From Leucaena leucocephala (taxonomy: Eukaryota; Streptophyta; Magnoliopsida; Fabales; Fabaceae), in NCBI GenBank assembly GCA_037074615.1, contig CM073535.1:5805001-5869000 (forward strand): 64,000 bases of DNA, in the 5' to 3' direction. How positions within the stretch are numbered: the first letter of the stretch is position 1; each line of letters starts with the position of its first letter. The notes beneath the pieces were generated by a model, which saw only the letters and a program-made list of their open reading frames with translations, did no database searches and was not told the DNA's origin. The position numbers and the translations under genes are program-made. Positions 50,843 to 62,500 of this stretch are shown one piece after another.

Positions 50843-51177
50843 TTATGTAGAAGGTTCAATACTATGACTAGAAGTAGCCCCATGTGGTTGTCCTTTCTGC
50901 ATCAAGGCTGCGAATTGAGCTTGTATTCTTTGCTCCATTTGTTCCATTAGTCTTTGCTCGAACTGCACACGTTCTTGTTGTATCTTTTCACGTTCTTCTT
51001 CCATCTTTGCACGCTCAGCCTCCAATTTTTAAATATAACATTCATGCATCTTCTGCAAGGACAACGTATTTGACTTCCCACGCCAGGTTGACTAAATGCC
51101 CATTCTATAAAAGCATCAACTCCTCTAATATATGATATGTTGCCTCTATCTCTAATATGTAACCAACTTTTATCCAT
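50843..51177 (-). pseudogene. CACTA transposase remnant: N-terminal domain joined to C-terminal coiled coil
   Basis: From ATG 51177 on the minus strand, about 45 residues match the transposase-associated domain of plant CACTA elements (MDKSW start, then a Cys-pair segment IRCPCRRCMN). From about 51025 the next frame is a Glu/Arg/Gln-rich coiled coil (EREKIQQERVQFEQ) ending in stop at 50843, as at the C terminus of plant CACTA transposases. The whole catalytic middle is missing, so this is an internal deletion derivative. Confidence 0.7.
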
Positions 51178-52048
51178 TTATATTCCCTAAACAGTTAGAC
51201 CTAGGATACAACAATAAAAGCCAACAAACATATCAGTAAACCTTTCATTTTAAGGAAGGACATTGAAGTATATAATTGGTGAAATCAAGAAATGATCTGA
51301 TGTTATGTTTGGATTTGTAGGATTTGGATTTAGACCAAATCCAAAGCATTCTTTCTATTACCATTTCTTTGAAATTTTAAATATATAATCTGCCATAATT
51401 CTGAATACATGGACAAGTCATACATACAAGTAGGAGATTCACGGTACAATGACATAATTCCGAATACATGGGCAAGCAGTTTTCTTGAAGGAACAATGAC
51501 ATAGTACGCGGCAATGCAATTCACGGCAAGCTGTGAAGAAATTCATCAACAATGACGCGTCATTACAGAACAGGCACAACACAATGCGTGTATTTCCCAA
51601 ATTCACAAAAATTTCCCAAATTTCCCGACAGCGACTGAGGTGAAAATTACTGTACTTACTGTGAATGACGCCGATGGTCTGAGGTGATCAACAGGGAAGA
51701 GACCAATTTTTCAGGCGAAGCGACTCTGAGGAGCGACGGATGTGCGACGGAGGAGCGCAGTGTATTTCAGCCTCAACGGAGCGCCAACTGCCAACAGTGA
51801 GGGGAACTCGCACTCGTCAAGGAAGGATGACGACTTGCACAATGACAATGAGGAGCGACTTCGCGAACGACGGTGACTGTCGACTGGGAGCACAACCACC
51901 GCCTGCGAGAGGAAAGGAGCTCGCGCGACGCCGCTGGGTTTCAACCTAACTGATAAAGAAATGAGTCACGAGGAGGGGCGGGGGAAAGGGTATTTAAAAT
52001 GTATTAGCGGCGACTTTGTGTTGTAGCTGCAGAAAAGATTAAGATCAA

Positions 52049-52125
52049 ATACCCGCCAGTGGGTTTACAGAATCTATTCTTCAAATAAAATTTAAATTAT
52101 TAATTGTAAACCCACTGGTGGGTAT
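52049..52125. repeat. 21-bp hairpin inside the CACTA element
   Basis: Arms 52049-52069 and 52105-52125 are inverted repeats (ACCCGCCAGTGGGTTTACA against TGTAAACCCACTGGTGGGT) with one mismatch that is a G-U wobble in RNA, around a 35-base AT-rich loop. The loop carries 'cagaatctattct', a motif shared with the Harbinger left end at about 53880-53893. Confidence 0.8.
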
Positions 52126-52310
52126 GTGTGAGAGTCAAAAGAGCTATTAGAAATTGAATTATTTTAAAACCATAGTTTCAAGACTGAAACCATGGTTTAG
52201 GTGTTAGAATCGATTTTCAGAAAAAAAAATTAGTGTTTGGCTATTATCATTATTAAACCATGGTTTTGTTGAAAATCTATTTTAAAAATTTATTTTCACT
52301 GCTTCTCGAC
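52125..52310. repeat. Harbinger-like subterminal segment within the CACTA element
   Basis: This stretch aligns with the right end of the Harbinger element (58020-58145). It has the same order of blocks: 'aaaccatagttt', 'gaaaccatggttt', 'agaatcgattttt', 'tgtttggct', 'aaaccatggtttt' and 'aaaatctatttt'. It is either a related MITE nested in the CACTA element or captured sequence. Confidence 0.65.
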
Positions 52311-52484
52311 AAAGTAAAGTCGCCGCTAAAAGTCCTTTTTCCGCTGCAATTTTTTTGTTGCCATTGAAACTCAAGACTTTCAGCGGCGACAATTATAGTC
52401 GCCGCTGAAAATCTTGAATCAGCGGCGACTTTTTTTGTCGCCGCTGAAAAGTCGTGGCCAAATCTATATCTTTTTGTAGTGAGT

Positions 52485-53835
52485 GGGGTTAAATGAACAG
52501 ACCAGGTTAGAATTTCCATGAAAGGAATATGCATATATATATATATATATATATATAATTGAATATTATATAAGGCTAGCTCGTCGCCATTGCAAACGTT
52601 CATGCACATGCCAGTATTGAGTGATCCGCGCTACGAGAAAAGATCTCTTCTCTCTGAGTTCCATTATTTTAATCATTGTTTAGTTACTTGTTTCAGTTGA
52701 GACACAAATTAAATCCCTCTCTCTCTCTCTCTCTCTCTCTCTTTCGATTCAGTAGATATGAGCTTCACCAACTTTGATGTCGACCTTGATGTTAACAGAA
52801 ACTGTTCCAACGTCCATTTCTTTATGGAGGCAATGTCTGAAGATACCAGGAGATGGGACAATCTTCATGTGCATCGCTGCCAATCCCAATCTTAGATTCA
52901 GAAAATGGGAATAAAATAGATACAAGACAGCATTTTGGACTTGCACGTGATCACATAGTCAAAATAATTACCCATCTCTTAATTACATCAGATTAAATTA
53001 ATTACAGTGCTTGTATATATGTTTCATGCCTTTTTGTTTTTTTGGTTTCCAATCAAAACCTAATCAACGAATAATTTCATGACAACGTCTCTTGATTGAT
53101 TGAGTCCTAAAAAGCATATATACAGGTTCAAGCTGAGAAAATAGAAGGAAACTTAACTAAGCACATGTGATGTTTCTGATCTGATCTTATTAGTGTGATC
53201 TAAGGAGGGTTTTTTCTTGTCATGTTTTTATATACAAACGATTCCATTATTCCTGACCTTTCCTTAATTTAAGTATTGTATATCAATATCTTCTTGGGAC
53301 TATGGATATTTAATTAGCTTATGTTCGATTGACATGGCTTTAAAAGCTTTACTTGTTATCATTTCCAAGGAATTTTCTTTGGTCAACCTTTAAGTATGAA
53401 TCCAACAGAGTCTTTGGTTGAGTTGCCTATTTTGATTTCATCTATTAAATTAATCACCGTATAAATGGGCTTTCATTCATCTGTATCTGACCATGTAAGA
53501 AGAGATTATAAAAACTACATGCAGTTTAACCATTTATAATTAATATGGAACATGATCTAATGTTCTCGATAAAATAATATTCTCTCTTATATTTTTTATA
53601 AGCAATAACTATATAAATCACACAGATAAAAGTATAAGTTAAAAGTAGTTAAAATCAGTAAATATGTCTAAAATATAATTTATTTTATAATTAAATATAT
53701 TCTTATTTATGAAGTTGATAGGTGACAGAGAGTGAGTGGAAAAATATATAAGAGAAAATGAGTGAAAGAGAGGCATGTATCCTGCAAACTTTAATGTCAC
53801 TAGCTCTTAAGATTATTGGTTAGTTTAACATCTCT
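52485..53835. other. Spacer between CACTA and Harbinger elements
   Basis: Contains a (TA)n run at about 52535-52556 and a (CT)n run at about 52718-52742. An open stretch at 52749-52946 (minus, 65 codons) has a weak 'PGIFRHCLHKEM' pattern that loosely recalls copper-oxidase C termini, but it is too short and diverged to call a gene. The remainder is AT-rich. Confidence 0.45.
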
Positions 53836-53864
53836 TAAGGGTGTGTTTTGATTAGCTTTTGGAG

Positions 53865-53922
53865 AATAGATTTTGGGAAGAATAGATTCTGGAAAATAGA
53901 TTTTGGGAAGAATAGATTCTGG
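53865..53922. repeat. Perfect 28-base direct repeat at Harbinger left subterminus
   Basis: The 28-base block beginning aatagattttgggaagaa occurs at 53865-53892 and again, identical, at 53895-53922 (period 30). It lies 26 bases from the terminus, a likely protein-binding position. Confidence 0.85.
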
Positions 53923-54338
53923 GAAAAAGTGATTTTCAAAATTGGATATGTTTGGATTATTAGTAGCAGAATCGCTTTTCTATAAACAATTTACTAAAAA
54001 GGACATAAACTAATATTATAATTACATAAAGAATAAATTTGATTTTAAAATTTTTTATTTAAGTGATTAAAAATTAATACATACATATTATTGTTTGAGC
54101 AAGGTAAAAATTTATAATATTCACCTAAATTTTAATTTTCCCTCACTTAAATAGTAATTTTTAATTTAATTTATGTATAAAATTTTAAAATTTATATAAT
54201 ACATTAATATATACAAAAATAAGAAACATATAATACAATTGATTAACAAGAAGATTTGATGTTGAACGAATTGAGGAAAATTAAATTTCATTACTTTGAT
54301 GTTACAGGGACATCAAATAAATGTACAATATATAACTA

Positions 54339-55619
54339 TTAATCTTGTCTATAATAAATAAGTTGATCTCGTATGAAATCACGACAACGGGCCATTTCAG
54401 ATGAGGAAGTTATGGATAAAGGTATCCGTGAAGAGTTAAAGTCCTCATCACCATCATCATCTTGCAGTGGATTATCATCATCTTGGTCCTGTGGTGCGAA
54501 ATCAGGGTCAGTAATAGAGGTTCTTCTAATGAAATTGTGTATTGTCATTGTTGCACAAACGATCTTCACTTGTGTTTGATAGTCGTATCTGCGCATGCGT
54601 TGTAATATGGCAAACTTATTTTTCCATACCCCAAAAGTTCTTTCTATTGTGCATTTTAAACTTGAATGAGCATAATTAAACACTTCATTAGGATTAATCA
54701 ATCTAGACGACCGTCGAAAATCAGGGAGATGGTAACGCTCACGCCGATATGGACCTAGATATCCAATTGGCGTTGGATAACCATCATCAACCAAATAATA
54801 TTTACCTGCATGTATTCCAAGTTATTATTTTGAATATTTATATTCGCAAATAAAGAGAAACCAATTGAATATATTACAAATATACCCTGAGGCGGATGAG
54901 GGAAATTCATGGAAGGAGTTGTCAAAGCATGACTGAATATACGGGCATCATGTGCATTGCCTTCCCATCCAGCCAAGACAAAGGTAAAGCACATGTCCCA
55001 ATCACAAACCGCCATTACATTTTGCGACGTGAACCCCTTTCTACCAATATATTTCGTTTGTTCATTGGCATGGACGATGCAAGGAATGTGTGTGCCATCG
55101 ATTGCTCCAATCGCATTCTTGAAGAATGGCCAATATCGAGGGTCATGTTTGATTTTGCTATGCACATTTTGAAACGTTGGATCTTGGGTTTTGATGATTG
55201 ACATTGCAAGTCCAGAACAAGCTACTAAAACATCATGAAAGTGTCTGTGAATTGTCTCTCCTGAGTGCTGGTACCTTTCTTGCATCATCCTACTGGTCTT
55301 CCCATGTCCCACAATATTTAAAAAGATTGCTACCTTTTCATGTATTCCAATGTTCTGACTTTGTTGAAGCCCGTGTTGCTGCAATTCACTGCAAAGGTCA
55401 AATGAACACATGTGGTTCCATTCTGAACTGTTCAAAACAACGCTTCGGATGACCGTATAATACTTCATCAACCCATTTGCTATCTGTGTGATCACTAGTG
55501 CGTATTGGTTGTTTAGACAAGTACTGTGTCGCATAACTACCAACCAAAATGCCTACTTGTTTCATCCTCTTTACTCTCCGCTTACAAGCTTGTGTCAATC
55601 TTTCACTATCGTCCCCCAT
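54339..55619 (-). pseudogene. Harbinger DDE transposase (HARBI1-like), frameshifted
   Basis: Exons 54886-55619 and 54339-54805 are separated by an 80-base GT-AG intron (54806-54885). The catalytic motifs are present: the first Asp in IGAIDGTHI, the second Asp in GWEGNAHDARIF, and the Glu in CTIERTFGVWKNKF. The N-terminal part starts at ATG 55619, but its frame hits TGA at 55398-55400, and the conserved protein resumes one frame away (DLCSELQQHG). A single-base change in 55398-55412 therefore breaks it, unless an unrecognised short intron exists. The C terminus is acidic (DQDDDNPLQDDDGD). It acts in the family by cutting and joining DNA at TAA/TTA targets. Confidence 0.85.
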
Positions 55620-55857
55620 ACTTGTTTAACCTGTGCACAGAAAAATTAATTTTATATTTCTTAATGTCAATGAATAAAGTGATCGTAATTAAATGACTAT
55701 CGTAAATTGAAAAATGATAAGAAAATAATACAAAAAAAGCGAAATCAATGTCTTAGATATTCGTTACTCAATATGTCCATACATACAATAACAGGTGCAT
55801 ACATTAATATGTCCATACATACAACACGCATGTATAAATAGTCATAACATTAATGTC

Positions 55858-56910
55858 TCAATCTCCATAACATAAGTGCCTTAAAATTAGTAACAGTTGC
55901 TTCTTCGATCCCATTTGGGAAGCATACATTTCCCTCATTGCAGGATCTAGCATGAGTTTTGCGCATCGTACAAACCAATCATCATCAGTGACTACTTCAT
56001 CAAGTTGGCTTAGGTGTGTCATGACTTCTGTAATAGATGGTATGTTAGCAGATGCTTTATCTGCCCTTTTGTGAGCATGTTCGACCTCTGCCTTAGTTAA
56101 ATCAACAATTTCACTTAGTGCATCTGCTATCCTAGATGATACAGGTCCTTTCTTCTTCTTCTTCATCCCTCCACTCCTCTTCCTAACCCCTAATGAGCCG
56201 CTTCCACCCATTGGCTCCTTCCCCCTCACGCTACCTTCACCACTGGTCCCTTGAGATATATTGAAAGTCATTCGATTCATATCCCCACTTATGCCAGTTG
56301 GAGGCACCAAAACTTCATCGCTATCTCCCGACCCTTCTTCCATATCTATATTATCATCATTGTCGTATCCTGTTGTCTGTTCTGTTGGAAGTGTCATGGA
56401 TGATGGTGCCCATGCATTTGGCCCTGTGGCTGCCATATTACTAAACAATTCATCTAACTCCGCCCTGAACGAGAGACCTTTTGTTCTAAATTTCTCATAT
56501 TGTGAATTTTCCTACACATGTAACAACAATCAGAAATGACAATTATATGTGATGTGGGTTGAAAATAGAGCGTATCAACAAATATCCTTTTCGTACCATT
56601 TTTTTCTTTTCCCACCACTCATCTTCCGCTTGTACTGTATTCAGCTCCATATTCCAGCCTACACCTGTCTCATTAATCAATTTGTTCCACATCTGCCATT
56701 CCTTTCGTAGGGAGTCATACTTGTTTTTAAACTGCATTTTCTCATAGACTTTCCCAGTCCTTGCTGTGATCCCATCACAAATGTTGGCCCATGCTTTTTT
56801 TGTATACACAGTACCCTTTCTATCACCTTTGTGAAGTGTTCGATACAGAGGTCAATGAACACCTTAGTGGTGCTAGCATCCCATGAAGCTTTACATTTAT
56901 CCTTTACCAT
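55858..56910 (-). pseudogene. Harbinger-associated Myb/SANT-like DNA-binding protein, frameshifted
   Basis: Exon 1 (56597-56910) encodes a Myb/SANT-like trihelix domain: W at residue 10, then a KAWANICDGI segment and an FKNKYDSLRKEWQMW helix. Exon 2 (55858-56511) adds an acidic and Lys-rich linker and a conserved C-terminal helix region ending in ..LLLILRHLCYGD. The join uses a GT-AG intron of 85 bases. One base seems to be missing near 56825-56832, shifting frame between the HFTK and GDRKGT segments. In the family this protein partners the DDE transposase and carries it to the nucleus and the element ends. Confidence 0.8.
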
Positions 56911-58169
56911 TGTACTACATAAGTCATAAATAATTAATTTCTATTATACAATCTGCAATAATTAATTTCTACAATCCAATGTATAGCAAGATTGCTACAG
57001 CACAGTCATGTTGTGCAGAAACCAATTGGACATGGCGGGGATATAATTTACTGCTGAACATCAAAATCAAGCCCCCCAAAAAACACTTGCAAACTGCGGA
57101 GTAAAAAGGCAAGGGAAGCATACAAATGGCAACAAACAAAGCATCAACTACAAATGGCATTAGAGTGAATCATCACTGCACACCGACAAAACAGGATCTT
57201 CTCCCTATAACTGAAGCCCTCCAAGTTTTAAGTACAGACAGATTACAGGGGAAAAATAAAGAGGGAAATACAATACAGTCCCTAATTGGAGTCAAACCTC
57301 TTGCACATGTAGTAAGCAATGAAATAAAGAAGAAACAACGCATTGAACAAGAAACAGAACAATTTTAGAAAACTCAATCACAGATCGATAGCCGACAGTT
57401 GGGATAAGCCTCCACATACACTCCAGCTAGCAAGAACAGGCTTAATTCCCCAAAAAGCAAGAATTATAGTGACCCCCAAAGGTTAAGACAAAAGGAATTA
57501 GAGAAAGGAATTCAATAGTTGGCGAAATTTCATCGTACCGAGGCAGCAATGAATCAGTGAAGCACACCAAAGAGCTTGGATTTCAACGGAAGCAGGGTGT
57601 CCTGAAGATCGACTCTCACACGACGGCACAGCACGCGAAGATTTTGGAGCAGAGACGCCGACTATTAAAACGCACGACGATGGGACACCAAGACCTCACC
57701 AAGCTCAGCCGCGCTGGTCAAGATGGTGAAGCAAGGAGAAGAGCAAGAGAAGTGAAGCGTAGGGGCAGACGGAAGAGACGCGAGCTGTTGAGCTGCAAGT
57801 CGGAAATGAGTGACGCGATTGATTCCTCACGAGCCAAGTTGAGCGGCGCAGGTTGGGAGGTGAAGCGCAGGGAGAAGAGAAGAGGAAGTAGCGCAGGGTT
57901 GAAAAAGTGAAGCTGTGAAGGAAAAGATAAGCTGTGAAGGAAAAAGAAGAATAAATGCCAACGGTAATGGCCAACCGTTAGAAGACAAAAAAAAGCTTCT
58001 CAAAAGCAATGGTCTATCAGATTTTTGGAAACCACAGTTTATAAGATGAAACCATGGTTTTAAGCTCAGAATCTATTTTTTAAATTTTAACATTGTTTGG
58101 CTGCAAAAAGACAAAACCATGGTTTCACCTAAAATCTATTCTTAGAATTGATATCCAAACAAGCACTAA

Positions 58170-59333
58170 GTTTAGGATCGTGTGCCCATATAATTTGGTT
58201 TAGTAATGCTAAAGGATTCAAGTTATCGTCTTGTCTATAATTTAATACAATTAAATTGAGAGTTTTGATCAATGACTCAAATTAATTAAATGCATGCGTC
58301 ACTTGTATATTTAAACAATAAAAACAACTAGATTGAATTATTTTGATCAGAAACGTTTAGTGTTCGCCTGCAAGACACAACTTGACTCAGCAGACATAAA
58401 ATTCAGTGAAGAACATTAACTGAGACATGAAAGAGAAACTAAGATTCAAATGAAGCCACTCCTTGAAACTAGGAAAACTCGAACTTATTAGCAACCCCGC
58501 CACCGGGGTATATAGTACAGCAGTAGTTAGTATTATAAATTTATTTTAATTAATTCTCGTATGTTAAGAAAATATAGTTAAATCATTAGATATTACTTAA
58601 ATTGATAAAAAAATTAAATTTAATCTTATTTTCTCTCTAATATGTTTACAAATAATTTTCATCTCTTAGCTTTTTTAGTTTTCAACAAGAATTAGAGGTA
58701 AAATTAAAAAATAATTGTTTATAATAACCTTCAAGTGAATTTATATTTAATACCTAAAATTCTTTTACAAATAGACTTATAATAAAAACTAAAAAGTAAT
58801 AATAGGGCAATTCTGAGGCCAAATCAAACTTGGGATTGAATTGTTACTCCATGATGAGGCTTTTCTTATCATCTAGACAATCGCATGACTCAAGACTGTT
58901 GTAGCCTGAGTAGTTTTTGACGTAAGATCCTAGAAAACAAACCTACAACACATTTTTTTTATAATTCCAACCTTTGGAACTGTCAACCAAAGCGACCTTA
59001 CCTACTCTTAATTATAGTATACACTCTCGTCATGTCGAATCTCTTATTGACTTTGCATTGATATTATAGTGTGTGCTTCCGACCACTGCTATATATATCT
59101 ACTTGGATTACAGAAAGCTATCACATGCATGTAAGAAAGAAAACTAGGATTTAATTTTCTGCCGTCTTCATTGAACTGACATGTTAGTTTAGAATAGTAA
59201 ATTGTTAGGATTTGGCAAAAAGTTAATCCGTTAGATATTGCTAATGAACGAGCTTCTGAATGTGTTTGGGAGTTAAAATCATGGTTTTGGCTGTGGCAAG
59301 TGTGTTCCCGAATATGTCCTAACAATGTACTCA
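58170..59333. other. Intergenic region right of the Harbinger element
   Basis: AT-rich with no gene recognised. The flanking TAA of the Harbinger target duplication is at 58167-58169. Confidence 0.5.
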
Positions 59334-59510
59334 CTTCTATCTTTAATATAAATAAATTAAGAAAATTAAATAAATTAATTAATTATAATCAAATTCAACT
59401 CCTTAAAATAAATTTATATTATATATTCCTTAATCTACCTCAATTAGTAAATTAATTTTTATATTATTTATAATTAACTAACTTATTATGTTTCTTTAAT
59501 CTATAAAAAA
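59334..59510 (+). repeat. Dispersed AT-rich repeat, copy 2
   Basis: Reverse-complement partner of 3300-3450, described there. 'ctttaat' occurs at both ends of this copy in direct orientation. Confidence 0.45.
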
Positions 59511-62500
59511 AATGGTAGTAATAAAAAAGGAAAACAGAACTTGTGTTCAAAGTATAGAATTGCTACATGGTTTCTCTCTGTTACAAAGCTCAGATGAAAT
59601 TTTATAAGAGAAGATCGTAAGGACTCTTTAATTTGGCTTGCTTTGCTTAAGGATCGGAACAGAAAGCAATCTTGGTCCATTTCAATGGCATCTGAGATGT
59701 CACAGATGGTGACAGAAAGAGCATTCACAGTACAGTTTTGCAAAAGAGAGCATTTTGGTATGGACATTCATCAGAGAAGACAACTCAGGAAAGGGAGTGA
59801 AAATTACATTAGATTCCTCACACTACTGATTCAAGAAAAGTAGCAGAGTCATTTGCCTGGTAGGTCAAAAGACATGACTGTAACTCTGTGAGCTCATAAT
59901 GGATTATCCATCAAGAGGACTTCTGAAACATGTCTTGTGAATATCTCCACCACCTTTGATAGCTATTACTCAGATTTTGATTCATCAGTTTCAAAAGACT
60001 GTAATGTTCAATTTGGAATTCAGCATGACAGTGGATAAATGGCCCTGCACCACATCGTGTAAATATTTATTTTGACACTTGTTATTTTTATTATTATTAA
60101 TTGCTAAAATACATATTTGTATACATGTTTGAACATATATAAACACTTGTGATTTTTATTATTAGAACAGGTTAGATTGTAAATTTGGACATTTGTTATT
60201 TTTCTTTGCATGTTTGGTTGTCAAAATGCATATATATGCACTTGTAAAGGGACTTTGAATTTTTATCGGGACTTTATTTTCAGTTTAATAGTCAGGATTA
60301 TTTCTATCAACTTCCTTCCTATCTTAAATTTCATGTTGAACTAAAAAGACTGAGCTGAAATTTAAAAATCTCTTAAGCCTCATTTAATTAAAATTTAAGT
60401 CTCCTATATGGTCTCCCTATAATTTATTAGTCTCTCTCTTATGTGGCATTGATTTCAAAACGCGGATTGAGTCTTTTGTTGAGATTTTTCTTAAAAAGAT
60501 CGTGTGAAAGAAAATAAAAATTGCACATTAATCATATAGAGAGACCATATATTATTTGGAAAATACAAATAATAGCAACACATGTGCACAGAATTATGAG
60601 AACGTTTCTAATTTTTTTTATACAAAAAAATTTAGATAGATTTAGAATTTAAAGAGTATTTATAAATGACTTACAATATTGCCTACTAAATGAATCTTCA
60701 CAATAGCAAAAAAAATTAAATTTATATCTTTATAGGATAGAAATTTGTTTATTATTATTTGTGTCTATTATAATTGGTGACTTTTCTATTTAAGTTCCAT
60801 AGAAGAAGAAGAAAAAATGGCTTTTTATTTAATGAATGGGCCAGTATAGCTCTCTTAGCAATATTAAACACAGCATTGAAGGGAGCCCACCCATCGTTAA
60901 GCCCTTCACATCAGTTCTAAAGAAAAGATAAGCATGTGTTCACCCCGAAAAAAAATGAAACATATAAACTGGATATTCCAATAAAATCCCCAGTATTACT
61001 CTTTTTTTTTTAATTTGGACTGAATAATTGTTCCCACTACCCATGCCTAATCCCTCATCAAGAAATATAAGAATATCATTGTCTGAGATCTGAATTTGCC
61101 ATCGGTTGAAATTATTTAATATTTTTAAAAAATTTAAAATTGCTGACGAATTCGTTATTTGGATTTAATTACTTATGAGGTTATTTAATTATGTAAAAAA
61201 TATCAAATTCAATGATATTTAAAGGAAAAATAATACTTTATAAACAAAAAATCTTATATTAAAAACCGTTGGTAAAGAGTTTATAATAAGGATTAATTCC
61301 GAGGAGTATTTTCCTTCTTCCCCCCCAAAAAATTTAAAAACTCCTTTGATTTTCTGAGAACTGTTACAAAACAAAATGATGGTTTATAATTAAACTCCGT
61401 AGAATGCAGCATTTGAAACTTGAAAGCAAAAAAATGGTTTCTTTTGGCGAAAGCAAGTTGAGACAAAGTCATGAAAGGAAAAGGATGAAGCAAGTAGAAG
61501 TATTATAAAAATAATTAAACGAGGTTGCTATATGGTTCTCTCATTGACCTTTCTCTAAACCCAACATATTTTTCTACTTTGAGTTGCATTTGAATTTATT
61601 AATTCATCAATTCTTCCATCAAATCATCACCAGCCCCAACATAGTCAACTCCACCATTTTTTTTTTAAAAAAAAAGAAGACTTTAATACATAAAAGCATA
61701 AATGGGTGGTTACACTAGTACCTCCCCTCCCTCTCTCCATCTATACCATATCTTATTTATAAGTTAGAAGGAAGATTTTTCTATATCATATTTATAAAGA
61801 CTTTATATTTTTATTTGATAAAAAGTATACCTAAATCATTTCAAATTTTAAAATAATTATTTTATAGACTTAGAATGAAAAATAGTTTATCTCTTTCAAT
61901 AAATATATTTTTTGAGTTAAATTATTTATTACCTCTACTAACTATTTGTTGTTGGAAAAAAGAAAAAGAGAAACTTTCTCCTTTTAGAATATAGTGTATA
62001 TTTAATATGAGTTAAACTATAAAGTTAGAGGGTTTATGATATTTAAGGTTTTTTAATTATGATAAACTATACCGCTTATTACCGATATATGAGTAAATAT
62101 AGGTTTATTTAAAATTGATTAGCGGGGATGTGAATCTTTATACACATACATAAACTATTTATACTATTTGTAGTGTTGCTGGCCTAAATCTGAATAGCTG
62201 GATGTGGTGGGTTTGAATTGGCAAGTTGGAATTAAAGAACAAACGTAAGGAGGTAGACCAAGTTGGGTCCTACGTAGGACTGCATGAAAGTTCACACCCA
62301 CGTGCTATCCCTTTGTTTAATTTGTTTTTTTTATGTTTGAATCTCTTGGGCTGTAGGTCAACCACTAGTACTGAGGGATGAATGTAGCCGTTGGATGGAG
62401 TTGGACGCATAGGACGGCTGTGGTGGCGTCTGATTAAAAGCAAAGAAAAGAGGTTTACGTCTTTATGAATGTTGAGTCAACCAATTTGGTGGCACTAGAA

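Larger units (their letters stand above)
50316..52481. mobile_element. Non-autonomous CACTA (En/Spm) element
   Basis: The element starts CACTACAAAAAAAA (50316) and ends TTTTTGTAGTG (52481), perfect inverted CACTA termini. It is flanked by a 3-bp direct duplication agt (50313-50315 and 52482-52484), the CACTA hallmark. Length is 2166 bp. Subterminal zones (50338-50664 and 52308-52455) are packed with GCGGCGAC and its reverse complement. The interior keeps only short pieces of a CACTA transposase gene on the minus strand, so it depends on a transposase from elsewhere. It lies about 1.1 kb upstream of the PIN2 start codon. The clean target duplication suggests a fairly recent insertion. Confidence 0.9.
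53839..58166 (-). mobile_element. PIF/Harbinger DNA transposon, near full length
   Basis: This is a 4328-bp element flanked by TAA (53836-53838 and 58167-58169). Ends are GGGTGTGTTTTGAT on the left and GTGCTTGTTTGGAT in reverse complement on the right, matching at 10 of 14 positions. It contains both genes expected of the family on the minus strand: a Myb/SANT-like protein (55858-56910) and a DDE transposase (54339-55619). Both carry a frameshift, so this copy is probably inactive but still structurally complete and could supply ends for trans-mobilisation. The 57.0-58.2 kb part is its upstream/leader region and is GC-richer. Confidence 0.88.

Noticed and set aside
52749..52946. 65-codon minus frame with a loose copper-oxidase-like PG..HC..H pattern
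   Set aside because: Too short, the Cys/His spacing does not fit, and no flanking exons were seen.
57557..57910. A 117-codon Arg/Lys-rich plus-strand frame in the Harbinger element
   Set aside because: It lies in the GC-rich leader region of the element, opposite in strand to both element genes, with no recognisable domain.
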